64,000 nucleotides of DNA from Asticcacaulis solisilvae (GTDB lineage: Bacteria; Pseudomonadota; Alphaproteobacteria; Caulobacterales; Caulobacteraceae), in contig NZ_JAGGMI010000006.1 of the NCBI RefSeq assembly GCF_017875235.1, forward strand, positions 124,001 through 188,000, given 5' to 3'. Made by a program: the position numbers and the translations under genes. Positions within the stretch are counted from its first letter, which is position 1, and every line of letters starts with the position of its first letter. Below the pieces are notes generated by a model. The model searched no databases. It had not been told where the DNA came from and saw only the letters and a list, made by a program, of their open reading frames with translations. Positions 44,680 to 54,862 of the stretch are shown here, one piece after another.

Positions 44680-45981
44680 ATGACCGACCGCCTCCTGCCC
44701 TTCGACGCGCCGCTGGAACGGCTGAAAGCCCTGCACCCCAAGCTGATCGATCTCAATCTCGATCGTATGCTGCGGGTGTGCGCGGCGCTGGGTGATCCGC
44801 AGGACAAGCTGCCACCCGTCGTCCATGTCGCGGGAACAAACGGCAAGGGCTCGACCCTGGCCTATTTGCGCGCCATGGGCGAAGCACAAGGCTTGCGCGT
44901 TCATGTCTATACGTCGCCGCATCTGGTGCGCTTTGCTGAGCGTATCCGGCTGGCAGGCAAGCTGATCAACGACGACTATCTGACCGATGTGCTCAACCGC
45001 GTCGAAATCGCCAACTATGGCCAACCCCTGACCTTCTTCGAGTCGACGACCGCCGCGGCCTTCCTGGCCTTTTCCGAAACGCCGGCGGACCTGCTGCTGC
45101 TGGAAACGGGCCTGGGCGGGATGCTCGACGCCACCAATATCGTCACCCACCCGAAGCTGACGATCATCACGCCGATCGACTACGACCATCAGGGCTTTTT
45201 GGGCGATGAACTGAACCAGATTGCGCGCCAGAAGGCCGGTATTTTCAAGCGTGGCACCCCCGCCCTGTCATCGCGTCAGCCCGACGAAGCCGCCGCCGCC
45301 CTGGAACGGCAGGCGCTGAAACTCGGCGTGACGCTGACTTCAATGGGTGAAGGCTTCGACGCATGGTCCGAACACGGACGATTGGCATTTCAGGACGAGG
45401 ACGCGTTCTATGACCTGTCGCTCCCGCGTCTGGCCGGCGCGCATCAGATTGGCAATGCCGGGGTAGCGGTCAAGGCTGCGCTGATGCTGGGTCTGACGCC
45501 CGAAGCCATTGACAAGGGACTGCAAACCGTTACCTGGCCCGGGCGACTGCAACAGATCAAGGCTGGACCGCTATTTGAGGCCCTGTCCGATCCCGCGTCC
45601 GAACTGTGGCTCGACGGCGGGCATAACCCCCATGCCGCACGGGCGCTGCGAAACTTCATCGATGGGCTACAGCTGCGCGATCCCAAGCCCTTGCAGGTCA
45701 TCTGTGGTCTGATCAATACCAAGGACGGCGGCGAGTTCTTCGCGTCGTTCGAAGGCCTCGACGCGCGCTTTGCCTGCGTCGGCTTCTCATCCGACGCCGC
45801 CATTGCGCCCGCTGATCTGGTCGCTGCCGCAAAAAGCAAAGGGCTCGAAGCGGTCGTCGCCTCAAGCCCTCTGGATGTCATTTCCGCCTTGCCCGACAGC
45901 GCCCACCGCGTATTAATCTGCGGTTCGCTCTATCTGGCCGGCGATGTCCTGGCGATGTCGCCGGACACGTGGCCTGTCTAG
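44680..45981 (+). CDS. folC: Bifunctional folylpolyglutamate synthase/dihydrofolate synthase
   Basis: 433 residues from ATG 44680; the extension to 44626 would be translated repeat and is rejected. Mur-ligase-type fold: HVAGTNGKGSTLAYLRAM (P-loop), TSPHLVRFAERIRL, ETGLGGMLDATNI, TPIDYDHQGFLGDEL and the C-terminal WLDGGHNPHAARAL. It adds glutamate residues to folates. Full length. Confidence 0.96.
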   Translation: MTDRLLPFDAPLERLKALHPKLIDLNLDRMLRVCAALGDPQDKLPPVVHVAGTNGKGSTLAYLRAMGEAQGLRVHVYTSPHLVRFAERIRLAGKLINDDYLTDVLNRVEIANYGQPLTFFESTTAAAFLAFSETPADLLLLETGLGGMLDATNIVTHPKLTIITPIDYDHQGFLGDELNQIARQKAGIFKRGTPALSSRQPDEAAAALERQALKLGVTLTSMGEGFDAWSEHGRLAFQDEDAFYDLSLPRLAGAHQIGNAGVAVKAALMLGLTPEAIDKGLQTVTWPGRLQQIKAGPLFEALSDPASELWLDGGHNPHAARALRNFIDGLQLRDPKPLQVICGLINTKDGGEFFASFEGLDARFACVGFSSDAAIAPADLVAAAKSKGLEAVVASSPLDVISALPDSAHRVLICGSLYLAGDVLAMSPDTWPV

Positions 45982-45982
45982 T

Positions 45983-46125
45983 TCCCTCTCCCCGTTTACG
46001 GGGAGAGGGTTAGGGAGAGGGGCAATCGGACAGAGCGACATGCGCGGAAACAGTTTTAGCCCCTCATCCGGTCCTACGGACCACCTTCTCCCCGGCCTCG
46101 CCGGCAGGCAAAGAGGGGAGAAGGG
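45983..46125. repeat. R1 palindromic intergenic repeat, copy B
   Basis: About 143 bp: outer CCCTCTCCCC with GGGGAGAAGGG, an internal GTTTACGGGGAGAGGG palindrome, and core CCCCTCATCCGGTCCTACGG. It fills the convergent folC-trxA gap from the base after the folC stop almost to the trxA stop. Confidence 0.9.
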
Positions 46126-46129
46126 AAGA

Positions 46130-46456
46130 TCACGCGATCGAGTTTTCGCCCAACCACTCCAACAATTTGGCTTTGGGCATGGCGCCGACCTTCATCGAGG
46201 TCATCTGGCCATTCTTGAACAGGATCATGGTCGGGATGCCACGCACGCCGAAGCGCGATGGGGTCATTGGCGAGTCTTCGATGTTGAGCTTGGCGATCTT
46301 GACCTTTTCGCCCAGGCCTTCGGCGACTTCTTCCAGAATTGGCGCGATCTGCTTACACGGCCCGCACCACTCCGCCCAGAAATCGACCAACACCGGAGTG
46401 TCGGACTTCAGCACGTCGGCTTCAAACGATTCGTCGGTAATCTTGTGGGTGCCCAT
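46130..46456 (-). CDS. trxA: Thioredoxin
   Basis: 108 residues. Classic thioredoxin with VLVDFWAEWCGPCKQIAPIL (active-site WCGPC), the cis-proline GIPTMILFKNG and C-terminal helix. Cytoplasmic disulfide reductase. The usual neighbour of addA in alphaproteobacteria. An R1 repeat abuts its 3' end. Confidence 0.98.
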   Translation of the reverse strand: MGTHKITDESFEADVLKSDTPVLVDFWAEWCGPCKQIAPILEEVAEGLGEKVKIAKLNIEDSPMTPSRFGVRGIPTMILFKNGQMTSMKVGAMPKAKLLEWLGENSIA

Positions 46457-46528
46457 GATGGCTTTCCTTTCGCAGCACGTGCTGCACTCTCAAACGTGAA
46501 AGATATGTAATTGTCGCCGTGTCAAAAA

Positions 46529-49500
46529 TCAACGTGACAGAATTTCGGCAAGCCTGAGATTTACTAAGGTCTCACTTAAGGGCGTCAGCTTCGGGCCGTC
46601 CGTCCATAACAATGCCGCCTCCACTTTCCGTTCCGGATAGATGCCGCGCAGCAGCGCCACATAGCCGGCCATCTGGCGCTGATAGGCGACGGCGGCGTCC
46701 TCGGCGCGATCGGGCGCCGGGCGATTGGACTTGTAGTCGATGACCAGGACGCGTTGCGGCGTGACAACCAGCCGGTCTATACGGCCGGACAACATGATGG
46801 CCGCACCCGTATCAGTCTCGCCGATCTGGCCGGCCAGGGCGACTTCGGCGCGCGAGGCCGGCCCGAAGGCTTCGGCAAAACGGTCGTCGTTCAGGACCGT
46901 CATGACGGCCTGGCGCATCTCGGCGCGCTGATCGTCATTAAGGTCGGTCTGGCGGTTGAGGAAACGGCGCGCCACGGCTTCGCGCATGTCAGGCGATACG
47001 TCCGGCAGCATTTCGAACAGCTTGTGGATCAGGTTACCCCGCCGGTAGCGGCCGATGCCATTGGCGGTTTCCAGCGGAGATGGCGCGGGTTCGTCGGCTT
47101 CGCGGTCCTCATCGCCCATCTGCGAGATCGCCTGCCAGCGTTCGGACTCGATATCGGCCTGGGCGACCAGGGCAGTAACCCAGTCAGGCAACTTGACCTG
47201 GGCCGCAACGACGCGCGCTTCGGCCGGCACCAAAGGAGCGCGTTCACCGAAGACCTGCACCACCGCCTCTTCGGTCTGGTCGGCGTCGTCGAACGGCGCG
47301 ACCAGTTTCATCGCTTCATCCTGCGTGACCATGCGGCCAAAAGCGTCGCGCGCCAGGTCGTACCAGCCAGGAAAGTTGGCGACCGGTGCGGCGCGCTTGC
47401 CGGCGTAGGCGCACAGCGTCAGGCGGTCGCGCGCCCGCGTCAACGCCACGTAGAACAGCCGCAAGCTTTCCTGGTCGTCCTTGAGCGCCGTGGCGTTGCG
47501 GATATCGGTGATCGCCGGGACATCGCATTTGCGGCCCCCTATGCAGAGATAGAGCCGGCCGTCGGAATCGGTCAGCAGCAGGTCTTCGCGCCGCGCCGAC
47601 TTGTGCTGGGGCGCGATCGGCAGGATAACCCACGGCGCCTCAAGCCCCTTGGAGCCATGAACCGTCATCACCCGGACGCTGCGGCCGCCCTCTTCCTGCT
47701 CGCGCTTGATTTCAGATGCATTGAACTCGAACAGGTTCAGGCATTCCGACAGGCTGTTGGCGCCCGCGCCTTCAACCTTCAGCGCCAGTTGCAGCGTCTC
47801 CTCCAGCACATCCTCGCATTCGTCACCCAGCCGCGTCAGGAAGCGCTGCTTCATGCTGCGCCCGACGGCGTCACGGCGGTTGAGTACGCGCGACAGGAAG
47901 TCAAACGCCGGGAGCTTGTTCGAGGCGTCAAGCGCCCACAACAGCAGAATGCGTGCATCAGCGATCGGGCCCTCTTCGCCACGTGCATCGATCAGTGCCC
48001 CCCACAGCGAGGTGCGGCGACCATAGGCAAGCTGGAACAGCTCGTCCTCGCTGACGTCGCACAACGGGCTGCGCAACACGCAGGCCAGGGCCAGGTCGTC
48101 CTTTGGCTGGAGGCAGAAGCGCATCAGGGCGCGCAGGTCCTGAAAGGCGATGTGTTCACCGAGCTTCAGCCGGTCGGCGCCCGACACGGCCACACCGGCG
48201 ACCTTCAGTTCCCGGATGATATGTTCGAACAGGATGTCGCGCTTACGCACCAGGATCAGGATATCGCCGGCGTGCAGCGGCCGGCGCGTGCGTTTGGCGC
48301 GGTCCCAGACGCTGCGGCCCGCTGCGATTTCGTCGGCGATCGTCGCCGCCAGCTGTCGCGCCAGCCGTTTGGCCGGGTGGGCCTGGCCGGGATCGTCGAC
48401 GGCGCGTGCTTCATAGAGGTCGTCGGCATCACGTTCCGCCGCATCGATCGGCTGGACCTGCGGCCACAGCTCGACGCAGGCCGGGGCTTCGGAACGGCGT
48501 GCCTCATGGACGATGGCCTTGCCGGTAAAGTTCAGCGCCTCGGCCAGGTCCGAACGATCGAAGACGGTATCGACAAAGCCTAGCACTTGCGGCAGCGAGC
48601 GCCAGCTTTGCGTCAGCTGCGGCGCGACGAATGTTTCGCCGGCGGCATCGATCACCTGTTTGTAACGTTGGCCCTGTTCGAGGAATTGGGACGGCTCCGC
48701 GCCTTGAAAGCCATAGATCGACTGTTTTTCGTCGCCGACGGCAAAGACAGTGCGCGTCTGCGACGTGCGGCCGTGGCCCGAGAAGAACTCATCGGTCAGG
48801 GCGCCGACGATCGCCCATTGGTCTTCGGATGTGTCCTGCGCTTCATCGACCAGAATATGTTCCAGGCCCTCATCGAGCTTGAATAGCACCCAGGCAGCCA
48901 TGCCATCGCGCGTCAGCAGGTTGCGCGAGTGGTTGATCAGGTCCTGGAAATCGAGCCCGCCGACATCGCCCTTGGCTTCCTTGTAAAAGGTGCTGAAGGC
49001 GATGAAGAGATAGAGCGCATCGAGCGTATTAGCGGCGATTTCGACCGCTTTTAGCCGTTCGGCCAACTCCAGAACCTCCGCAAAGAGACGGTCGAGCAGG
49101 ATGGCGTCGCTGGCCGAGGTTTCCTTGGTGTAGGGGTTTTTGCGCGGATCGCCGGTCTTGGTGAAGAAGACGGTCTTCAAGGTGTCGAAGTCAAAACCAC
49201 GACCGTCATTATAGGCCATGTAGAGGTCGAGCAGCGCCTGGCCCGCCTCGGTGTTGGTCTTGGTGCTGCCCAGCTTAAGCGACTGCGCCAGGTCCTTGAT
49301 GATCTGCCATTCAATCCGGTCGGCATAGGCCTGCAGGCAATCATGTGTGGTGCACGGCGTGTCGATACCGAGGCTGCGGAAGATTTCGGCCTGCCAGTCA
49401 GGATGCCGGTCGCGCAAGGCATCAAAGGCCAGCGCAATGTCGTCATGCTGCGCAATAAATTGACCCAGCAGCTTTTCGAAACCGAAGGGTTTAAGCTTGG

Positions 49501-50017
49501 AAATCAACCGGGTGCGCGCTTCGATGACCGGCGCCTGAGTCGGCAGGATCAAAAGATCGGAGGCTGCGCTTTCTTCAATCTCGGCCGACTGAAAATCGTC
49601 GATGACCGAAAAGGCCGGCGACAATCCGGCCTCGAGCGGAAACCGGCGCAGCAGTTTTTCGCAGAAGGCATGGATGGTCTGGATCTTCAGCCCGCCCGGC
49701 GTCTCAAGCGCCTTGGCGAACAGGGCGCGGGCATTGGCCAGATCGCGGGGGTTTTCATCGATCGCCGCCAGGTCTTCGGCCAGCTTGTCGTCTTCGGCAA
49801 CCGCCCAATGGCCAAGCCGTTCGAACAGGCGCGCCTGCATTTCAGCTGCCGCGGCCTTGGTGTAGGTGACGCACAGGATGCGGTCCGGCTGGGCGCCGCG
49901 CAGCAGCAACCGCGCCACGCGGTTTACGAGCGTGGACGTCTTGCCCGACCCGGCATTGGCGGTCAGGAAGCACGATGCCTTGGGGTCGGCGGCGATATTT
50001 TGCGGATTGGGGATCAT
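46529..50017 (-). CDS. addA: Double-strand break repair helicase-nuclease AddA
   Basis: 1162 residues from ATG 50017, which forms ATGA with the addB stop; the frame continuing to 50074 lies within addB. UvrD-like helicase with Walker A TANAGSGKTSTLVNRVARLL, Walker B/DEAQD region ILVDEAQDTSEDQW, GDEKQSIYGFQGAEP, and a C-terminal RecB-type nuclease with LVIDYKSNRP. AddAB resects broken ends. Last gene of the tsaE-amgK-murU-addB-addA chain. Confidence 0.97.
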   Translation of the reverse strand: MIPNPQNIAADPKASCFLTANAGSGKTSTLVNRVARLLLRGAQPDRILCVTYTKAAAAEMQARLFERLGHWAVAEDDKLAEDLAAIDENPRDLANARALFAKALETPGGLKIQTIHAFCEKLLRRFPLEAGLSPAFSVIDDFQSAEIEESAASDLLILPTQAPVIEARTRLISKLKPFGFEKLLGQFIAQHDDIALAFDALRDRHPDWQAEIFRSLGIDTPCTTHDCLQAYADRIEWQIIKDLAQSLKLGSTKTNTEAGQALLDLYMAYNDGRGFDFDTLKTVFFTKTGDPRKNPYTKETSASDAILLDRLFAEVLELAERLKAVEIAANTLDALYLFIAFSTFYKEAKGDVGGLDFQDLINHSRNLLTRDGMAAWVLFKLDEGLEHILVDEAQDTSEDQWAIVGALTDEFFSGHGRTSQTRTVFAVGDEKQSIYGFQGAEPSQFLEQGQRYKQVIDAAGETFVAPQLTQSWRSLPQVLGFVDTVFDRSDLAEALNFTGKAIVHEARRSEAPACVELWPQVQPIDAAERDADDLYEARAVDDPGQAHPAKRLARQLAATIADEIAAGRSVWDRAKRTRRPLHAGDILILVRKRDILFEHIIRELKVAGVAVSGADRLKLGEHIAFQDLRALMRFCLQPKDDLALACVLRSPLCDVSEDELFQLAYGRRTSLWGALIDARGEEGPIADARILLLWALDASNKLPAFDFLSRVLNRRDAVGRSMKQRFLTRLGDECEDVLEETLQLALKVEGAGANSLSECLNLFEFNASEIKREQEEGGRSVRVMTVHGSKGLEAPWVILPIAPQHKSARREDLLLTDSDGRLYLCIGGRKCDVPAITDIRNATALKDDQESLRLFYVALTRARDRLTLCAYAGKRAAPVANFPGWYDLARDAFGRMVTQDEAMKLVAPFDDADQTEEAVVQVFGERAPLVPAEARVVAAQVKLPDWVTALVAQADIESERWQAISQMGDEDREADEPAPSPLETANGIGRYRRGNLIHKLFEMLPDVSPDMREAVARRFLNRQTDLNDDQRAEMRQAVMTVLNDDRFAEAFGPASRAEVALAGQIGETDTGAAIMLSGRIDRLVVTPQRVLVIDYKSNRPAPDRAEDAAVAYQRQMAGYVALLRGIYPERKVEAALLWTDGPKLTPLSETLVNLRLAEILSR

Positions 50018-53000
50018 ACCTCTCCCCCGTCTTCGCTGCTTTCGCCCGCATCGTCTTCGCCCAGCACGTGCCATTCGTAGAGCCGCGCCAGCTGATCGTA
50101 ATCACCGCCGCGCGTCTTCAGGAACTGCGGCGCGATCCATGAGCGATAGCCCATGTCGGGGTCCATATAGATCTCAAGGCGGCGTTTGAGACTGTTAAGC
50201 GCGGCTTCGGCAAGATCGGCATTGGGTACGCCCTTCTCGTAGATGCCGCGTGGCGTCACCTGATCGGAAGCGACGCGGACATACATCATGTCGCCGACTT
50301 CCTTGCCCGAAATGCCTTTAAACCCACCGTGGCGCAGGATGGCCGCGGTCAGGGTCAGCTGCGGATAAAAGCCAGCCAGAACCTGTTTCAGCGAGGCCGG
50401 ATAGCCCGTCTTGAAGTCGACGATATCGACGGCGTCGTCGCGCACTTCCAGCCGATCCGCGCGCGCTTTGAGCGTAAATGGCCGGCCACGAACATTGAAT
50501 GCAATCTCGCCCGCGCCTTCGATCAGCAGTTTCGGCCTGGCTGCGCGGCGCTCGGCTTCGAACTCGACATATTTGCGCGCCATAGTCGGCAGCAGCGGCT
50601 TTTGCAGCTCCAGCTGTGCCGGCGAATAGTGGGTGTTGGCCAGTTCGCTCTCCAGCAGGCCGGTCAGGCGGCGCACGCCCTCTTCACCGAGCGGCGTATC
50701 GTTTTCGACAAACTGCTCCAGGCTGGCGTGGATGGCGGTGCCGCGTTGTCTTGCCTCGACGGGCTCGTTCGGCCGGTCCATAGTACGCAGGCCCAGCACC
50801 CGCTTGGCGTAGATGGCGTAGGGGTCGCGGACAAAGACCTCGACCTCAGTGACCGACAGACTATCCGGCCGCGCTTCGACGGGCGGCTTCGGATCGGGCT
50901 GGCGCGCGGGGCGCAGCGAGGCCGGCTTGTCCTTCAGCCCGCAGTCAAGCGCGCGCGACCAGTCCTGGACCTCGGGCCGTGTCGGGATGGTAACGCCGGC
51001 GCCCTCGCACAGGGTTTTCAGCCGCCACAACCAGCGCGACTGGACCTGCGGCTCGCCTTCGCGACGGCGGCGCGTGATCAGATAGGCTTCCGGCGATGCG
51101 GCCGCCTGCAAAAAGTCGTGTGCCGACAGGCCAATGCGGCGTTCAGGCGTCGGCAGGCCCAGTTTCTTGCGCATTGGCCGCGACAGGAAGGGGTCGATGT
51201 CCGGCGCCTGGGGCCACACGCCTTCTTCGAGACCCGCCAGGATGATGCGGTCGGCCTTGATGATCCGCGCTTCGATAGCGCCCAGGATTTGCAGGCGCGG
51301 GTGGGTGTTGCCGCCGGTGCGGACCTTGGCGTCGCGCAGGATGTGGGTGAGAATATCGGCGAATTCGCGCGGGCTATTGATGGCGTAACCCGCGCCTTCG
51401 TGCATCAGTTCGGCGATCAGCGACGAGGCCAACGATCCGGCTGCCCCGGCCCACAGGGCGTCAGCATTGCGCGCCAGACTCTGAGCGACGATCGAAAACA
51501 GGGTCAGCGAGGCCCCGAAATTGGTGAAGGGCTGGTCGAGGATCGGCGTGATGGCATCACAATAGTCCGTCCACAGAGTAAGTGCATTCGGATGCAGCTT
51601 GTCGGCCGCCTTCAAACGCGCTTCAATAGTATCGAGACCGTTAGGCCGCGCCCCGCGTAAACCGTATTTTTCAAGATCGCTCAGACCCTGCTCTTCGGCA
51701 AAACGGCACAGCGGATTGCGCCACAGACTGAGCAAAAGCACCGGATCATGCGGTTCGAGCACCAATCCCACCAGATCGTGCAGGAAACGGCCGGTCAGGC
51801 TGCTGAACAGGGGCTCACCGCCCGAGGCGTCTGCCACCAGTCCCCAGCGCGACAACCGCGCCGATACGCGCCGTGACAGGCTGAGGTCGGGGGTCACCAG
51901 GGCCACCGTCTTGTCCGGCGTTTCCAGGGCCTCACGCATCAAGAGCGCGATGACGCTGGCGGCGTCTTCATCGCGCGCGGTATCGATCTCGTAAAGGCCT
52001 TCCAAACCCTCTTCGACCGTGCGCGCGCCTTCCTGCTTCAGGATGGCGATCTGGGCGCGCCAGTCCTTGGTCGCTTCGGCCGGGCGCAGGGCTTCATTGA
52101 GCAGGCGGCGGCGCGATTGCGCGCGGCGGTCGGCATCGAGCGAGGCCGGCCAGACCTGAACCTCGGCGCGCGGCACCTTGTGGCGGTCGATCAGCCGTTT
52201 CAGCGTCGATTGCGGATGCGACTCTTCGATCTGCTTCCAGGCGTCTTCGGCCAGCGACAGGTCGAGCCCCGGCAACACCACCGCCCCCATGCGCGCATTG
52301 GCGACGACATTGGCCATGTCGGCGGTCGATGGCGCCGAGCCGGTCGTGCCTGCCAGGATTAGCGGCGTAGCGGGTGGATTGTCGCGCCATTGATCGACCA
52401 GCCGGCGGATTAGCGCCACCTGGCGCTGCGACGGGTCCATGGCGCCCAGGATTTGCAAGCGGCGTGGCCATTCGCGCACGGCGATTTCCAGAAAGCGCGC
52501 CGACAGCTGCCAGTGCTGGGCCCAAGTATCGAGGCTATACTGATCTTCGCCTTCGTTGTGGACCAGGCGGTCGAGCTTGTCCTCGGCATCAACCTCTTCG
52601 AGTGCCAGTGAGTCGAAGAAGCGCGCCAGACTGTCGGCCAGTTCCAGCGCCAGACGGCCGGAAATGTGGGAGATGCCGGTGTATTTTTCGGCGATCAGCC
52701 GCGCCAGTTCAAAGCGCCGTCGCACCGGCGAAAGGGCTGTCGGCAGATCGAGCCCCAAAGCGTCCAGATCGAACGGCGGCTCGCCTTCGTCGAGATCGCC
52801 GATCGCGCGAATCTGCGGCAAGAGCAACGGTTTGCCACGCGCCTGATGCGAAAAGGCGCGCGCCATGGCCCGGGCGCCACGCCGCGTCGGCATCAGGATC
52901 GTCGCCTGCTCCAGTCGGCCGTCCAGCGCCTGACAGAGGCCAAGTGCAAGGTCGTCGAGGAAACAGCGGCCGGAGGGGATTGTGAACCAGCGCGGTCCGG

Positions 53001-53031
53001 CCCGGCCGAAAATGTCGCTGGCCGGGTTCAT
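50014..53031 (-). CDS. addB: AddB subunit of the AddAB helicase-nuclease, alphaproteobacterial type
   Basis: 1005 residues. The N-terminal helicase-like part lacks a canonical Walker A, and a C-terminal nuclease domain contains DIVDFKTGYPASLKQ. The region before the nuclease (SVTEVEVFVRDPYAIYAKRV) has no cysteines, so the iron-sulfur clamp known from Bacillus AddB is absent, as expected for the alphaproteobacterial type. Its start overlaps the murU stop (ATGA), and its stop overlaps the addA start. Confidence 0.95.
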   Translation of the reverse strand: MNPASDIFGRAGPRWFTIPSGRCFLDDLALGLCQALDGRLEQATILMPTRRGARAMARAFSHQARGKPLLLPQIRAIGDLDEGEPPFDLDALGLDLPTALSPVRRRFELARLIAEKYTGISHISGRLALELADSLARFFDSLALEEVDAEDKLDRLVHNEGEDQYSLDTWAQHWQLSARFLEIAVREWPRRLQILGAMDPSQRQVALIRRLVDQWRDNPPATPLILAGTTGSAPSTADMANVVANARMGAVVLPGLDLSLAEDAWKQIEESHPQSTLKRLIDRHKVPRAEVQVWPASLDADRRAQSRRRLLNEALRPAEATKDWRAQIAILKQEGARTVEEGLEGLYEIDTARDEDAASVIALLMREALETPDKTVALVTPDLSLSRRVSARLSRWGLVADASGGEPLFSSLTGRFLHDLVGLVLEPHDPVLLLSLWRNPLCRFAEEQGLSDLEKYGLRGARPNGLDTIEARLKAADKLHPNALTLWTDYCDAITPILDQPFTNFGASLTLFSIVAQSLARNADALWAGAAGSLASSLIAELMHEGAGYAINSPREFADILTHILRDAKVRTGGNTHPRLQILGAIEARIIKADRIILAGLEEGVWPQAPDIDPFLSRPMRKKLGLPTPERRIGLSAHDFLQAAASPEAYLITRRRREGEPQVQSRWLWRLKTLCEGAGVTIPTRPEVQDWSRALDCGLKDKPASLRPARQPDPKPPVEARPDSLSVTEVEVFVRDPYAIYAKRVLGLRTMDRPNEPVEARQRGTAIHASLEQFVENDTPLGEEGVRRLTGLLESELANTHYSPAQLELQKPLLPTMARKYVEFEAERRAARPKLLIEGAGEIAFNVRGRPFTLKARADRLEVRDDAVDIVDFKTGYPASLKQVLAGFYPQLTLTAAILRHGGFKGISGKEVGDMMYVRVASDQVTPRGIYEKGVPNADLAEAALNSLKRRLEIYMDPDMGYRSWIAPQFLKTRGGDYDQLARLYEWHVLGEDDAGESSEDGGEV

Positions 53032-53768
53032 CCCCGTTCCCAGGCCACCTTAAGGCGGGCGTCGGCTTCGTCGCGGGCGCCGGGGTCGCCGACGTGCATC
53101 CAGTCGCCGTCCATGACCGCGCCCTTCAGACGTCCTTCAGGCGCCAGGTTGCGCCACAGCTTCGACAGCGAAAAGGCCTGTTCAGCGACGTCATCGACTA
53201 TACCGGGCCAGGTGATGTGTACGCCCATATAGACGTAGGGCGCGGACGGCGCATCGTTACGGAAGGTCAGGCAATGGGCGTGGTCCATAAAGAAATCACC
53301 CGCGCCATCAAAGCCCGTGGACCGGTTCATGTCGGCGAGCAAAAGCGCGGCGTCCATGCCGCCTTCGTTCCATAGCGCGGCCAGTTGCTTCAGCGCCTGA
53401 CCATCTGTGTGCTCCTGCCAGACGCTGTCGGTATTGGCGATCCAGATGGGACCGTCGCCCAGCAACGGCCGGGCGTGTTTCAGCCCGCCGCCGGTTTCCA
53501 GCAGGGCGCCGCGCTCGTCCGAAATAACGATGTCGAGGTCGCTGCGCGTCTTCAGGTGTGCTTCCAGCTTGTCGGCGAAATAGTGGACGTTGACGACGAA
53601 CCGCTTGACGCCCACTTCTGAAAGACGATCGAGCATATGGTCGATCAGCGTCTTGCCGTCGACTGTAACCAGGGCCTTGGGCCGGTCATCGGTCAGGGGC
53701 CGCATGCGGGTCCCCAGGCCTGCGGCCAGGACGAAAGCGGTTTCAGGGCCAAATTCAGAAACACTCAT
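53028..53768 (-). CDS. murU: N-acetylmuramate-1-phosphate uridylyltransferase-like nucleotidyltransferase
   Basis: 246 residues from ATG 53768, which overlaps the upstream stop (ATGA); the longer frame to 53864 is within amgK. Nucleotidyltransferase signature AFVLAAGLGTRMRPLTDDRPKAL, then ANTDSVW for metal binding. With AmgK encoded immediately upstream, it fits MurU, which makes UDP-MurNAc directly from recycled MurNAc-1-phosphate. A mannose-1-phosphate guanylyltransferase would be the alternative, but the operon partner favours MurU. Confidence 0.9.
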   Translation of the reverse strand: MSVSEFGPETAFVLAAGLGTRMRPLTDDRPKALVTVDGKTLIDHMLDRLSEVGVKRFVVNVHYFADKLEAHLKTRSDLDIVISDERGALLETGGGLKHARPLLGDGPIWIANTDSVWQEHTDGQALKQLAALWNEGGMDAALLLADMNRSTGFDGAGDFFMDHAHCLTFRNDAPSAPYVYMGVHITWPGIVDDVAEQAFSLSKLWRNLAPEGRLKGAVMDGDWMHVGDPGARDEADARLKVAWERG

Positions 53769-54862
53769 GCCGTCTTCAGTTTCTCGGAAAAGCCATAGCG
53801 CAGGAACCAGTCCTTGAGACCTTCCATGCTCGGCGCTTCGAGATTGCGGCCGAGGTGGCGCCACATGCGCGGCATGAAGGCTTCATAGCGCGGCTTGTGG
53901 TCGCGCACGATCAGGCGGGCGAAGATGCCGAGGATGCGCGCCTCATTGAGCGTCGCCAGAGCGGTATAGCCCTGCATGAAGGCGGGGACGTCGGTGTCGG
54001 GGCGCAGCGCGAAATAGTGGTCGAGCGCGACCCTTTCCAGCTCCGGCGAGACGTCACGGCGCGCGTCCTGAAGCAGGGAATGCAGATCCCACGACGGATG
54101 GCCGCGCAGGGCATCCTGGAAGTCGATCATGCCGACGCGCGCAGCACCCTTGCGTTCCGGCAGCCAAAGCAGGTTTTCAGCGTGATAGTCGCGGTGGATG
54201 AAGACCGTCGCGCCGGCTTCGGAGCGCTGACGCAACGGCGCCCACAGGGCTTCCCATTCTTCCAGAGCCTTGTCGCTCAGTGAGTGGCGCGTGTCGAAGC
54301 GCGGATACCATTCGACGAACAGGTCGGCGCCGGTCTTCAGCGCCAGGTCGTCATAGGTCAGCAATGGCCAACCGGATTCAAGAGGTTTATTGGCCAGCGT
54401 ATCCGGCGGGGTCAGTTCATGCAGACGGGCAAGCGCTGCGATGGCCGACAGATAGAGGGGCGTCTCGTCCTGGCCCGAGGCGATCAGGCTGGCGAACAGA
54501 TCGTCGCCCAAATCCTCGCTGATCAGCAGGCCGTTCGGCGCGTCGACCTCATAGATCTCCGGCGCGGACAAACCCTGGGCGCGCAGATAGTTCGACGCCG
54601 CAACAAAGGCTTCAATACGGCCGGCGGCCAGGCGCGCCATGGCGTTATAGCCCGAGGCGCGGCGCTCCGTTTCGTTCTGTGTCGGCAGGCAGGGCTGGCT
54701 TTCGAGCGCCGGCGCCTGATCCATCAGCATGAAGGTCTGCGCACCCTTTTTCAGGCGTTCGTAGCGGCGGGTCGAAGCGTCTCCGGGAAGGGGGTGGCGC
54801 TCGGCATCACCAAAGCCTGAAGCACTCAAAAATCGGCGCTTGGTCGCCTCTCTGTCATTCAT
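53765..54862 (-). CDS. amgK: Anomeric N-acetylmuramate/N-acetylglucosamine kinase
   Basis: 365 residues of the APH/choline-kinase fold. N-terminus with LPGDASTRRYERLKKGAQTFMLMD, a conserved LISEDLGDDLFASL, the catalytic loop VFIHRDYHAENLLW, and metal-binding VGMIDFQDALRGHPSWDL. In the AmgK-MurU route it phosphorylates free MurNAc. Its ATG overlaps the tsaE stop (TAATG). The import side of recycling may be the AmpG-like gene at 21-22.7 kb. Confidence 0.93.
   Translation of the reverse strand: MNDREATKRRFLSASGFGDAERHPLPGDASTRRYERLKKGAQTFMLMDQAPALESQPCLPTQNETERRASGYNAMARLAAGRIEAFVAASNYLRAQGLSAPEIYEVDAPNGLLISEDLGDDLFASLIASGQDETPLYLSAIAALARLHELTPPDTLANKPLESGWPLLTYDDLALKTGADLFVEWYPRFDTRHSLSDKALEEWEALWAPLRQRSEAGATVFIHRDYHAENLLWLPERKGAARVGMIDFQDALRGHPSWDLHSLLQDARRDVSPELERVALDHYFALRPDTDVPAFMQGYTALATLNEARILGIFARLIVRDHKPRYEAFMPRMWRHLGRNLEAPSMEGLKDWFLRYGFSEKLKTA

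Noticed and set aside
46754-48583. 609-codon plus-strand frame opposite addA
   Set aside because: Antisense to conserved helicase motifs; no supporting features.
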